Shown one piece after another: positions 26,957 to 35,237 of a DNA stretch of 64,000 nt. Both the position numbers and the translations under genes were made by a program. Within the stretch, counting starts at the first letter, position 1. The number at the start of each line of letters is the position of its first letter. Origin of the DNA: Mitsuaria chitosanitabida ATCC BAA-476 = NBRC 102408 (GTDB lineage Bacteria; Pseudomonadota; Gammaproteobacteria; Burkholderiales; Burkholderiaceae_C); assembly GCF_001598255.1 (NCBI RefSeq), contig NZ_BCYP01000030.1:62001-126000 (forward strand). The letters run 5' to 3'. The notes beneath the pieces are model-generated. The model worked only from the letters and a program-made list of their open reading frames with translations. It did no database searches and was not told the DNA's origin.

Positions 26957-29649
26957 GTCCGGTCTCCGGGCTCGGAGGTGCCGGGCCGCATCGAGGGTCC
27001 CGGGCGCCGGCGCTGGAACCAGCGGCCGAGCGCGGACGCCGCCTCGTCGAGCGCGCCGATGAGGTCTGCCGCGGCCTCCCCGGCGAGCAATGCCGTCTCG
27101 TACGCTCGTCGCTGATCCAGCCACTTGACCCACCGATGCTCGAAGGTCAACAGGTCCCGCGCGTCGAGCCACACCAGCTCGCAGCGCAGATGCGCGGGCG
27201 CCTCGCGCTCCAGCGCCTGCGCGGCGAGCATCCGGAAGCGCTCGTCGCGGCCGCGCGCGGTCCAGCCGGCGAGCACCACGCTGACACGACGATCCGCGTC
27301 GGTCAGCGCCGGCACCTGGGAACCCTCCGGGGTCGGCGCGCCGACGGGCCGCAACAGCAGATGCTCGACCAGATGCAGCCCCTCGCCGTCGGCCTGCAGC
27401 AGGCAGGCGGCGGCGTGCAGCTCCCGCGCGAGCCGCAGCGCCGCGTCCTCGGCCATGCCGTCGGCGATCACCCAGTCGCTGTCGTTGTCCGCGATGAGGC
27501 GCAGCCGGCCCGCCTCGTCATGGCGGAAGCGGCCGGGATCGACGGCCGCGCGCAACAAGGCGGGCGGCACTCGTGCCAGGTCCTGTCGCGCGGCCCACGC
27601 CCGGAGCCTCGCGGCGAGCTCCTTCCAGTCCACCGCCGAGCGGGGCAGTCGCGGCAGCGCCGGATCGAGCAGGCGTCGCACCGGCTGCCGCCGGTCCTGT
27701 GTGGACAGGGCCTCCACCCGTTGCGCGCCGGAGGGCGCCCTGTCCGCCGACGGCGCCCCGTCATCCGACGGCGGCCGCGGCCGCGGTGAGCGCCGCGACT
27801 CGCGCTCGAAGCGCACGCCGTGCTTCTGCAGCGTCTCCAGCACGAGAGTCAGCCGCCGGCTCTCCGTGCGCGCCAGCCCGAGCATCAACCCGAGCCGCTC
27901 CTGCAGGGGCGGTGTGTTGTCGAGGTCGCCGAACAGTGGTCGGCCGTAGTCCGCGCCGGCGCCACGATCGCGGCCCAGGCGGATCACGCGCCGCATGAAC
28001 TGCCGCTTCTGCGCGAGCAGGTGCCGCCGCCACGCGTCCGGCGCGTGATAGCGCGGCAGGCCGTCGAGCACGGTCTGGTCGAGCACCTCGCCGTGCAGCG
28101 CGAGCTGGAAGTCGAGGAAGCGATGCCGGCGCTCGAGGCGGTCGGCATCCAGCGCGAGGTCGTCCTGCGCCTCGCGGCGATTGACCAGGTACAGCGACTC
28201 GACCCCGGGGAGCTGCGCGTCGCCGGGCCATTCATGCCAGTAGCTGCGTGAATCCGGATCGTCGAGCGCGAACAGCCGCGGCAGTTGCTCGCGCTGTTGC
28301 TGGGCCTGGTTGAGGCCGAGTTCCAGCAGGGCCGCATAACCGGCCCATTGCGCGCGCAGCCCCGGCTGCGCCGCGTCGCGCAGTTGCAGCGCCTCGTGAT
28401 ACAGCGGCGGCAGCGCGCCGACGGCGGCGAGGTGCCCGTCGCGTCGCGCGGGCAGGGGCGCAGGCGCGTCCAGGCGCTCGCCGCCCATGGTCTTCGCGGC
28501 CTCGGCCCGCAGGATCGCCGCGTCGCGCGCATGGTCGACGCGGCGCTGCAGCGCGAGCTGAGTGAGCAGGGCCTCCTCCGGCAGCTGCACCCGCAGCCCG
28601 TCGCGCCGCACGACCCAGCCGCGCAGCTCCTCCGGCGACGACGGCCAACGCAGCCGCAGCGCCCAGTCCCGGCCGCGCCGCGCGACGCTGCCGGGCGGCG
28701 CGGTGAGGTCCTCGGGACGGTCGTCGCCGTCGATGACGGCGCGCAGCCGGAGCCCTTCGACGCTCGCCACGCCGGGCACCTCCTGCAACAGGCGGCCCAG
28801 GTCGCTGGCGTACAGGAAGTCATCGTCCTCCGCGAGCCAGCGGCGCTCGGCGCGCGTCGTCGGCCGCCCCATGGGCCCGCCGGGCAGGTCGGGATCGTCC
28901 GCCAAGCCGGCCGGCGGCTCCGGATCGTCCTGGCCGTCGAGCGGCGTCTGCACGCGCCGGGACATGCCGGCATCGCAGCGCCGCAGCACCTCGGCCAGCA
29001 GGTCGCCGAGGTCGCGCTCGCCGGTGACGCTCAACTGGACGTCCAGGCGGACCCAGCGCGGCGCGAGCAGCCGCGGCGGCTCCGCCAGGTCCTCGCCCAG
29101 CGCGCGGGCCGCGTGGAAGGCCCGCAACGCCCGCTCGCGCAGGCGGCGGTCACCGTCGGGCCGGTCGGTGCTCGCCTGCAGCGTCATCCGCCACAGGCCG
29201 ACGGCCCGGCCGCGCCAGTCCTTCAGCGCGTTCATGGCGAGCTGACGCGCCCCCGGCAGCGCATGGCCCAGCCACAGGCGCCAGTCCGCCTCGCTCACCG
29301 GCCGGCAGGGCAGCAGCGCCTCCCGGTCGTGCAGGCCGAGCCGCTCCCAGGCCGCGAGCGGCGACGCCTCGTCGAGGCCCAGCAGCGTCGGCACCGGCTG
29401 CCGCGCGGCGAAGACGTCCTCGGTGAGCGCGAAGCACAGCGCCTCCAGCAGGCTGACGCCGGGGTCGTGCAGGTTGTAGTCGGTCCACAGGTCGCCGCTG
29501 GCGGCCTGCGCGCGCTCGATCGCCAGCGCGCGCAGCGCGTCGAAGCCGAACGCGTCGGGCTCGGCCTTGCGAGGAATCGTGCGGGGCAGGGACGCCGCGC
29601 CGCGAGGCCGGTCCGGCATCGCGTCCCGAAGGGCCGATCGCGCGCTCAT
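26953..29649 (-). CDS. Baseplate J-like protein 2 (Afp12-like wedge)
   Basis: 898 residues. The N-terminal segment DLWTDYNLHDPGVSLLEALCFALTEDVF is the hallmark opening of phage/eCIS baseplate wedge proteins of the J/gp6 type. A long variable middle follows, and the C-terminus contains HLVEHLLLRPVG, also typical. It should form the baseplate wedge ring with the larger J-like protein encoded two genes upstream. It overlaps both neighbours by ATGA, implying tight stoichiometric translation. Confidence 0.85.
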   Translation of the reverse strand: MSARSALRDAMPDRPRGAASLPRTIPRKAEPDAFGFDALRALAIERAQAASGDLWTDYNLHDPGVSLLEALCFALTEDVFAARQPVPTLLGLDEASPLAAWERLGLHDREALLPCRPVSEADWRLWLGHALPGARQLAMNALKDWRGRAVGLWRMTLQASTDRPDGDRRLRERALRAFHAARALGEDLAEPPRLLAPRWVRLDVQLSVTGERDLGDLLAEVLRRCDAGMSRRVQTPLDGQDDPEPPAGLADDPDLPGGPMGRPTTRAERRWLAEDDDFLYASDLGRLLQEVPGVASVEGLRLRAVIDGDDRPEDLTAPPGSVARRGRDWALRLRWPSSPEELRGWVVRRDGLRVQLPEEALLTQLALQRRVDHARDAAILRAEAAKTMGGERLDAPAPLPARRDGHLAAVGALPPLYHEALQLRDAAQPGLRAQWAGYAALLELGLNQAQQQREQLPRLFALDDPDSRSYWHEWPGDAQLPGVESLYLVNRREAQDDLALDADRLERRHRFLDFQLALHGEVLDQTVLDGLPRYHAPDAWRRHLLAQKRQFMRRVIRLGRDRGAGADYGRPLFGDLDNTPPLQERLGLMLGLARTESRRLTLVLETLQKHGVRFERESRRSPRPRPPSDDGAPSADRAPSGAQRVEALSTQDRRQPVRRLLDPALPRLPRSAVDWKELAARLRAWAARQDLARVPPALLRAAVDPGRFRHDEAGRLRLIADNDSDWVIADGMAEDAALRLARELHAAACLLQADGEGLHLVEHLLLRPVGAPTPEGSQVPALTDADRRVSVVLAGWTARGRDERFRMLAAQALEREAPAHLRCELVWLDARDLLTFEHRWVKWLDQRRAYETALLAGEAAADLIGALDEAASALGRWFQRRRPGPSMRPGTSEPGDRT

Positions 29650-30512
29650 GGATCGACTCCCCAGCTCGGGTCGGGCTTCGCGTCGTCCGCCTGCATCTCC
29701 GGCCAGAACCACAGCTTGGTCAGCTGCACGCGCAGCGGCACGTCGTCGCCGAAGCGGCAGCCGCTGCGGATCTGCAGCTGATAGCTCGCGTTGCGGCCCT
29801 GGCTGCCGAGCCAGCGCAGCTCGATCTTGTCGCAGCGCCGGCCCCACCAGGCCTGGGTCTGCCGGATGCCGCGCCGGCTGCCGCGGCTGGGGAACCAGCT
29901 CGGCGTCGGGTTGTAGGTGCTCAGCGCGATCGCGTGCACCAGGCCGAAATGCCCGCTGTGCGGCAGCCCCGCGCCGGCCATGACCTCGAAGCCCTGGCAG
30001 CCATGCAGCTTGGGGGTCAGGTCGTGCCACTGGCCGTCGGCCTTGAGCGCCTTGTGCAGCGCCGGGTCGATGGGCAACGTGCCGAGCCGGCCTTCCGCCG
30101 CCGCGACGCCGCGGACGTCGAGCCGCGCGCGCGGGTCCTCGGTGCCCAGACCCACGCGCTGCCGGCCATCGAGCGTCATCGCCGGCGGCCGCGGACGATC
30201 CGTCGTCCCGCCGGCCGCGTCGGGCGCCGCGCCCGGCGCGACGTTCACCGGCGCGTGGAACTGCAGCTGGTCGTTGACGCGGCCCAGGCGCATCTGCCAC
30301 AGCGGATCGTCGGGCTGCTGGTCGCGATAGAAGCTGATCAGCGCGTCATGGCCGATCGGCGCGTACAGCTGCTCGCCATGCTCGACGGTCTTGCGGAAGC
30401 CCTCGTCGTTCATGTTGAGCATGGAATCGATGAGGGCCTCGAAGTGCCGCTGCGACGGCATCTGGCCGTCGCGGAAGTAGTTCTTGAGGGTCTCGCGGTT
30501 GACGGTCTTCAT
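29646..30512 (-). CDS. Fibre-like/baseplate-associated eCIS protein, function unknown
   Basis: 288 residues. The N-terminal ~45 residues (LKNYFRDGQMPSQRHFEALIDSMLNMNDEG) look like an attachment segment found on tail-fibre-like proteins. A short GLGTEDPRARLDVRG motif resembles the repeat seen before intramolecular chaperone domains of fibres. The C-terminal half is rich in Trp, Arg and Gly with a probable beta fold. No receptor-binding family is recognised. It sits between the two baseplate J-like genes, overlapping both by 4 bases, so a structural baseplate role is as likely as host recognition. Confidence 0.7.
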   Translation of the reverse strand: MKTVNRETLKNYFRDGQMPSQRHFEALIDSMLNMNDEGFRKTVEHGEQLYAPIGHDALISFYRDQQPDDPLWQMRLGRVNDQLQFHAPVNVAPGAAPDAAGGTTDRPRPPAMTLDGRQRVGLGTEDPRARLDVRGVAAAEGRLGTLPIDPALHKALKADGQWHDLTPKLHGCQGFEVMAGAGLPHSGHFGLVHAIALSTYNPTPSWFPSRGSRRGIRQTQAWWGRRCDKIELRWLGSQGRNASYQLQIRSGCRFGDDVPLRVQLTKLWFWPEMQADDAKPDPSWGVDP

Positions 30513-33500
30513 GCGACGGCCCGCCCGATGATGAAGCTGCCGCCGACGCTGAGCTGCGCCAGGCCGCTGACGGCCGGCCGCTCGCCGGGGTCGTCGGTGA
30601 GTTCGAGCAGGTGGCCTCGGGTGGGCAGCGCCAGGCTCCAGGGCGCGCGCGGCCGCAGCACCCGGTCGCCGCGCGCCGAGTCGCCGAAGCGGAACAGGCC
30701 GCCGTCATCCCGGGTGACCTGCAGCAGCGAGACGCCGCCGACGGCCTCGACGCCAGGCTGCGCGCGCAGGTAGGCCTCGACCTCCTCGGCGCGCAGGCGC
30801 CAGTCGAAACGCGCGGTGAGTCCGCCCGGGCGCCACGGCGACAGGAAGTCCCGCAGGGCCTGGTTGAGCTCGCGCAGCCGGCGGCCGGCGGGTTCGCCCG
30901 CAGCCAGCCGCAGCGTGCCGCGGACCTGGATGCGGTCGTAGGTGGCGTTGCGCACCAGCAGCGCGTATCCCGGCGCCATCCGTGGCAGCAGGAAGCGCCG
31001 CACCCGCAGCAAGGTCGCCGCGTCCAGGCGCGGCGCCTCGGTGCCGTCGACGTCGTGACCGGGCGGCAGGGCCGGCACGACGACCACCACGATGCGATCG
31101 TCGCGGCCGTCGCCGTCGCGGCCCATGCTCCGGTCCGAACGGCGCGAGGAGCGCGGCAGGCACTTGACCTTGAACACGCCGGGGAAGGTCTCGAGCACCA
31201 GGCGCTCGATGTCGCCCGGCGTGACGGCGCGGTCGCGGTGGCGCAGCCGCTCGGCGACGCGCTGCTTCCAGGCGCCGCGATCCTCGGCCAGGCGCTGCGG
31301 CAGCGACGGCCAGGGCTGGCGGATGCCGGCCAGGCCGGGCACCGGTGTCTGCGCCGCGCGGATGCTGCCGGGCGGCAGGACCTCGTCGCGCGGCGGGCCC
31401 TCCAGCCGCACCGCGACGCCGTTGGCCCACACGCCCTTGATGGCGGCGAGCAGGTCGAGGTCGGCCGGCCCCTGACCGTCGCCGAGCAGCCGCAGCCAGA
31501 ACAGACCCGGCGGCAGCGCGGGGCAGTCCGCGCTCATGCCGGCGGGCAGGTCCAGCAGCACCAGCCCGCTGCGCAGCAGGCCGTCCGTGGCGTCGAGCAG
31601 CACGCGATGCGGCTCCAGCGTGCGCCAGTCGCCGTCGCACCAGGCCTGCCAGCGCAGGGCCGGGCCGGGCCGGCCGAGCGACTCCGCCGCCGACTCCGCG
31701 CGCAGCAGGAACAGCAGGCTCAAGGTCCCCGACGGCGCCTGGCCGGACAGGCCGATCAGCAACTGGCCCTCGGCCGGCTCGGCGGGCAGCACCGTCACCG
31801 CGTGCCGGCCCGGGAGGTGGCGCAGCGGCAGCACGCCGAAGGGCGTCAGATGGAAGAGCTGGCTGGACGCGCTTTCGCCGCCGCCGGGGCCGCTGCCGGC
31901 CACCAGCCCGGCCATGCCGAGCTCCGTGGCGCCGGGCCGCGGCAGTACGCGCTCCTGGGCGGTGTAGTCCACGCGCAGCGAGGCCAGCACCGGGGTGTAG
32001 GGCGCCAGGGGCGGGGGCAGCGGTGTCTTGCGGCGGCTGTTGGCGGTCAGCCGCTCGCCGAGCACCCGCGGGTAGAGCGCATGGCCGAAGCCGGCCGACG
32101 GGCCGTCGAGCCGCAGGCGGAAGAAGCCTTGCCGGCTGCGCAGCGAGTAGTCCGCGCCGGTGGCCTCCGGCTGCGGCGCATGCAGGCGCAGCCAGGCCGG
32201 CGAGGACAGGTCCAGGGTCTGCTCCTCGTCCGGCCGGCCGTCCACGGTCGCGGGGAACAGGGCCATCGAGGGCAGGTCCGCGTTCTGCCAGCGGCCGTCG
32301 CGCAGCAGCTCCGCGCGGACGCGGAAGACGTCCGGCGTCCACGGTCCGTCGGGATAGCCGTCGTACTGCTCGGCGAGCCCCAGCGCCGGCAGCGACGCGT
32401 AGCGCAGGCGCGCGCGCAGTCGGGTCAAGGGCTTGCGCATCAGCTCCACATGACTGAACTGCAGATAGGCGCTGGTGTCGGGCAGCGGGCCGAAGGGCAG
32501 GAAGGGCTTGCTCGGATCGAGCTGGCCGAGCTGGTTGTTGATCTGCACCGAGCGCAGCCCCTGGACATCGACGACCACGCGCACCGCGGCCAGCGCGAGC
32601 TGCTGCAGCAGGCTCGCCGGGAAGAGCCGGCTGCGGCCGTCGAGCAGCAGTTGCAGCACCGGTTGCGCCGGCCAGCCCGGGCCGTGGATCGCGGGCCTGG
32701 CGATGCCCACGGCGGGCAGGTCCGCGCCGATCTGCAGGCGCAGCTGCAGGCCGCGGATGCCGTCGGAGGGCCAGGCCACCAGCGCGGCGCCGAGCTCCAG
32801 CCATCCGGCGTCACCGCTGGCGCGCACGCGCCACGCATCGTGGAACACGCGGTTGAAGATCAGCGAGCGCTCCAGCGGCTGGTCGTTGTAGAGCATGGCC
32901 AGCGGGTCATCGACGTCGACCGCGGGCGGGCGCAGCCCGGCGCGATCGAAGACGTGGCGCGCATGACGGCGCAGCAGCGCGAGCGCGCCAGGTTCGAGGT
33001 CCTCGGCCGTGCCGCAGAGCCACACCGCCAGCAAGCGGCCCAGGCGCCGGGCGAGGGCGTCCGGATCGGCGCTCGCGAGGCAGCGCGCCCACAGGTAGGC
33101 GAGCCAGGGCTGCCGCCCGAGCGGGGGGCAGAGACGCGTCACGCGGCACCACAGCCGGTCCTCGCGCTCGCGCGGGCCGGGCTCCGGTTGGCCGGAGGCG
33201 GCGTGCGCCACCCGCTCGAAGGCGCCCGCCGCGAGGAACGCGGCCTTGCCGTGGTCCTCGCTCACCGGTGTCGGCAGCGCCGGACCGGCGATCTCCAGCG
33301 TCAGCTGCAGGCGCCGCGTGCCCTCGCGCAGCAGCAGCAGGGGCGAGGCGATCGCCAGGCCCAGCCGCGCCGGCTGCGAGGCCACGCCGCCGCCCAGCGC
33401 GGGCCAGGCGGGCGCGCGCGATTCGGCGGCGGACTCGGGCGTGGGCGGGACCAGGTCCGCGGCGGCGATGCTGCTGGCGTAGCCGTACTCGCGCTGCGGC

Positions 33501-34498
33501 GAGATCAGCGGATCACGCATCTGCCGCAAGCTCAGCAGGCGCGCGACCCGCAGCGGCTGCAGGGCGGGTGGCTGCTCGATCACGAAGCTGCGACTGCCGC
33601 GCGGCAGCGCCGCGACGAAGCGCTGACCCGGATCGAGCGGGACCGGCTCGGCCAGCAGCGGCGCCGCGTCGAGCACCAGCCAGACGCGCTGCGGCCCGGC
33701 CGGATGGCGAGGCAGCGCCAGGCGCTCCGCGTAGTAGTGATCGACGAGCCGCTCGTCGAAGGCGTTCAGCGGCGCGCGGCTGACATGCAGCAGCTGCGTC
33801 CAGGCGAGCAGCAGGCCCATCGACGGATCGTGGTGCCCCCCGGCCAGCGCGGCCTCGAAGCGCTGCGCGGCCAGCTCGCGCAGCCGCAGCAGCACGCGGC
33901 ACAGCGCGAGCCAGAACAGCCGGTCGTCGCGGGCGGGCAAGGCGGCCGGCGCCGCGTCGCCCGACCGGCCCCCTCGCCAGTCGGCATGCCAGGCCGCCAG
34001 CGGATCGGGCGGCCCGCCGCGGACCGCCGCGGCGGCGGGCGAGCCGCTCGCGTCGGACAGCAGCGGGCGCAGCCGGGGGCCGAGTTGCTCGCGCACGGCT
34101 TCCCCCAGCCACGCCGCCACCGGGCGGAACAGCCGATCGTCGTGGGGCCGGGCTTCCGCCTGCTCCCGCAACGCCCCGTACCAGCGGTCGACCCGCCGCG
34201 CCAGCCCAAGGCATTGCGCGCGCAGCGTCGCGTCGTGCCACGGACCGTCGTCGCGCAGCCGCGCCTGCCAGGCCGCCACCGGCAGCGTCGCCAGCTCGGC
34301 CATCAGCATCGCGCCGTCCCGCTCCAGCGCGTCGCTCCAGCGTCCGGCCGCGCGGCCCTGCGCGTCCACGAAGCGCAGTTGCCGCGCCAGCGCCTGCACG
34401 CGCACGAGGCGATCGGCCACGCGCTGCTCGTCCGGGCGCGCGTAGCCGGGCGTCAGCGCCGCCGGCAGCCGTTGGTCCTGTTGCGATCCCGGATGCAT
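30509..34498 (-). CDS. Baseplate J-like protein 1 (Afp11-like)
   Basis: The largest gene of the operon, 1329 residues. The C-terminal third holds the baseplate-J pattern: RDRAVTPGDIERLVLETFPGVFKVKC, VVVVVPA, RVRRFLLPRMAPGYALLVRNATYDRIQVRGTL and LRDFLSPWRPGG. The N-terminal two thirds are helical then beta-rich and poorly conserved, as expected for Afp11-type wedge proteins. It should contact gp25 and the second J-like protein in the baseplate. The start is 13 bases after the gp25 stop. Confidence 0.87.
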   Translation of the reverse strand: MHPGSQQDQRLPAALTPGYARPDEQRVADRLVRVQALARQLRFVDAQGRAAGRWSDALERDGAMLMAELATLPVAAWQARLRDDGPWHDATLRAQCLGLARRVDRWYGALREQAEARPHDDRLFRPVAAWLGEAVREQLGPRLRPLLSDASGSPAAAAVRGGPPDPLAAWHADWRGGRSGDAAPAALPARDDRLFWLALCRVLLRLRELAAQRFEAALAGGHHDPSMGLLLAWTQLLHVSRAPLNAFDERLVDHYYAERLALPRHPAGPQRVWLVLDAAPLLAEPVPLDPGQRFVAALPRGSRSFVIEQPPALQPLRVARLLSLRQMRDPLISPQREYGYASSIAAADLVPPTPESAAESRAPAWPALGGGVASQPARLGLAIASPLLLLREGTRRLQLTLEIAGPALPTPVSEDHGKAAFLAAGAFERVAHAASGQPEPGPREREDRLWCRVTRLCPPLGRQPWLAYLWARCLASADPDALARRLGRLLAVWLCGTAEDLEPGALALLRRHARHVFDRAGLRPPAVDVDDPLAMLYNDQPLERSLIFNRVFHDAWRVRASGDAGWLELGAALVAWPSDGIRGLQLRLQIGADLPAVGIARPAIHGPGWPAQPVLQLLLDGRSRLFPASLLQQLALAAVRVVVDVQGLRSVQINNQLGQLDPSKPFLPFGPLPDTSAYLQFSHVELMRKPLTRLRARLRYASLPALGLAEQYDGYPDGPWTPDVFRVRAELLRDGRWQNADLPSMALFPATVDGRPDEEQTLDLSSPAWLRLHAPQPEATGADYSLRSRQGFFRLRLDGPSAGFGHALYPRVLGERLTANSRRKTPLPPPLAPYTPVLASLRVDYTAQERVLPRPGATELGMAGLVAGSGPGGGESASSQLFHLTPFGVLPLRHLPGRHAVTVLPAEPAEGQLLIGLSGQAPSGTLSLLFLLRAESAAESLGRPGPALRWQAWCDGDWRTLEPHRVLLDATDGLLRSGLVLLDLPAGMSADCPALPPGLFWLRLLGDGQGPADLDLLAAIKGVWANGVAVRLEGPPRDEVLPPGSIRAAQTPVPGLAGIRQPWPSLPQRLAEDRGAWKQRVAERLRHRDRAVTPGDIERLVLETFPGVFKVKCLPRSSRRSDRSMGRDGDGRDDRIVVVVVPALPPGHDVDGTEAPRLDAATLLRVRRFLLPRMAPGYALLVRNATYDRIQVRGTLRLAAGEPAGRRLRELNQALRDFLSPWRPGGLTARFDWRLRAEEVEAYLRAQPGVEAVGGVSLLQVTRDDGGLFRFGDSARGDRVLRPRAPWSLALPTRGHLLELTDDPGERPAVSGLAQLSVGGSFIIGRAVA

Positions 34499-34511
34499 GG
34501 CCGCTCCGCGC

Positions 34512-34919
34512 TCAGCCGGCCAGGACCGGGTGCGTGGCCTGGTCCAGGTACAGCGGATAGATCATGTTGTGCCGCGTGTTGGTCGTGCGCACGTGGTAGT
34601 CGAGCTCCAGCAGCAGGGTGCCGAGATCGTCCTCGGACACGCGGATCGCCAGCCGTTCCAGCTCGATGCGCGGCTCGAAGTGCACCACCGCCTTCTCCAG
34701 CATCACCCGCAGCTCGGTCAGCGTGTGGTCGTTGATCACCTCGAAGACCATCTGATGCAGCGCCGTGCCGTAGGCGTGCTGCATGACGCGCTCGCCCCGC
34801 CGGGTGCGGAACAGGATGCGCAGGCTTTCCTCGATGTCCTCGACGCCCGCCACCATGACCGCGCGGCGGTCGGCGTCGAAGCGCGGGGGGAAGCTCCAGC
34901 CACGGCCCAGGAAGTTCAT
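34512..34919 (-). CDS. GPW/gp25-family baseplate protein (Afp9-like)
   Basis: 135 residues, a lysozyme-like baseplate wedge subunit without catalytic residues. The family block EDIEESLRILFRTRRGERVMQHAYGTALHQMVFE is clear. It joins sheath to baseplate in contractile systems. One base separates it from the PAAR stop, and 13 bases from the following J-like gene. Confidence 0.94.
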   Translation of the reverse strand: MNFLGRGWSFPPRFDADRRAVMVAGVEDIEESLRILFRTRRGERVMQHAYGTALHQMVFEVINDHTLTELRVMLEKAVVHFEPRIELERLAIRVSEDDLGTLLLELDYHVRTTNTRHNMIYPLYLDQATHPVLAG

Positions 34920-34920
34920 C

Positions 34921-35220
34921 TCAGCCTCCGATCATCACGGTGAAGAGGCCCAGCGCGATCTGCCCGCCATGCGCGGTCGCGTCGCCCATGCGCGCGGCCG
35001 GCCGGCCACCGATCATCACCGTCGCCGATCCCTGCACGATCGCGTCGGGCGGACCGACGCAGACCGCGGTGTCGCCGACCACGGCCGCCGGCAGCTTGCC
35101 CACCAGCACGGTCGGCACGCACGGGCCGATCACCGGCCCGCCGACATGCGGGACGGGCGGCAGGCCGGGCGTCGCCATCGGGCAGGTGTGCAGGTCGGTG
35201 AGGCGGGCGGCGGGCGGCAT
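34921..35220 (-). CDS. PAAR-domain spike tip protein (Afp10-like)
   Basis: 99 residues with PAAR-type repeats: MPPAARLTDLHTC, PHVGGPVIGPCVPTVLVG, TAVCVGPPDAIVQGSATVMIGGRPAARMGD. It caps the VgrG-like spike and probably binds a metal through Cys/His. The ATG at 35220 is preferred because GAGGA lies eight bases upstream; a TTG at 35241 would overlap the spike gene. It is a bare PAAR with no C-terminal toxin extension. Confidence 0.92.
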   Translation of the reverse strand: MPPAARLTDLHTCPMATPGLPPVPHVGGPVIGPCVPTVLVGKLPAAVVGDTAVCVGPPDAIVQGSATVMIGGRPAARMGDATAHGGQIALGLFTVMIGG

Positions 35221-35237
35221 GGGGCGGGTCCTCGGGC

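Noticed and set aside
24260-29649. The tape-measure and second J-like genes have exactly the same length (898 residues)
   Set aside because: The sequences are unrelated, so this is coincidence rather than duplication.
30611-34735. Very long open frame on the plus strand opposite baseplate J-like 1, and similar long antisense frames at 514-2724, 2954-5311, 5865-8252 and 8624-10255
   Set aside because: They mirror real genes in a genome with few stop codons by composition, show Arg/Gln/Ala/His-heavy sequence with no family motif, and the opposite strand carries clear conserved proteins.
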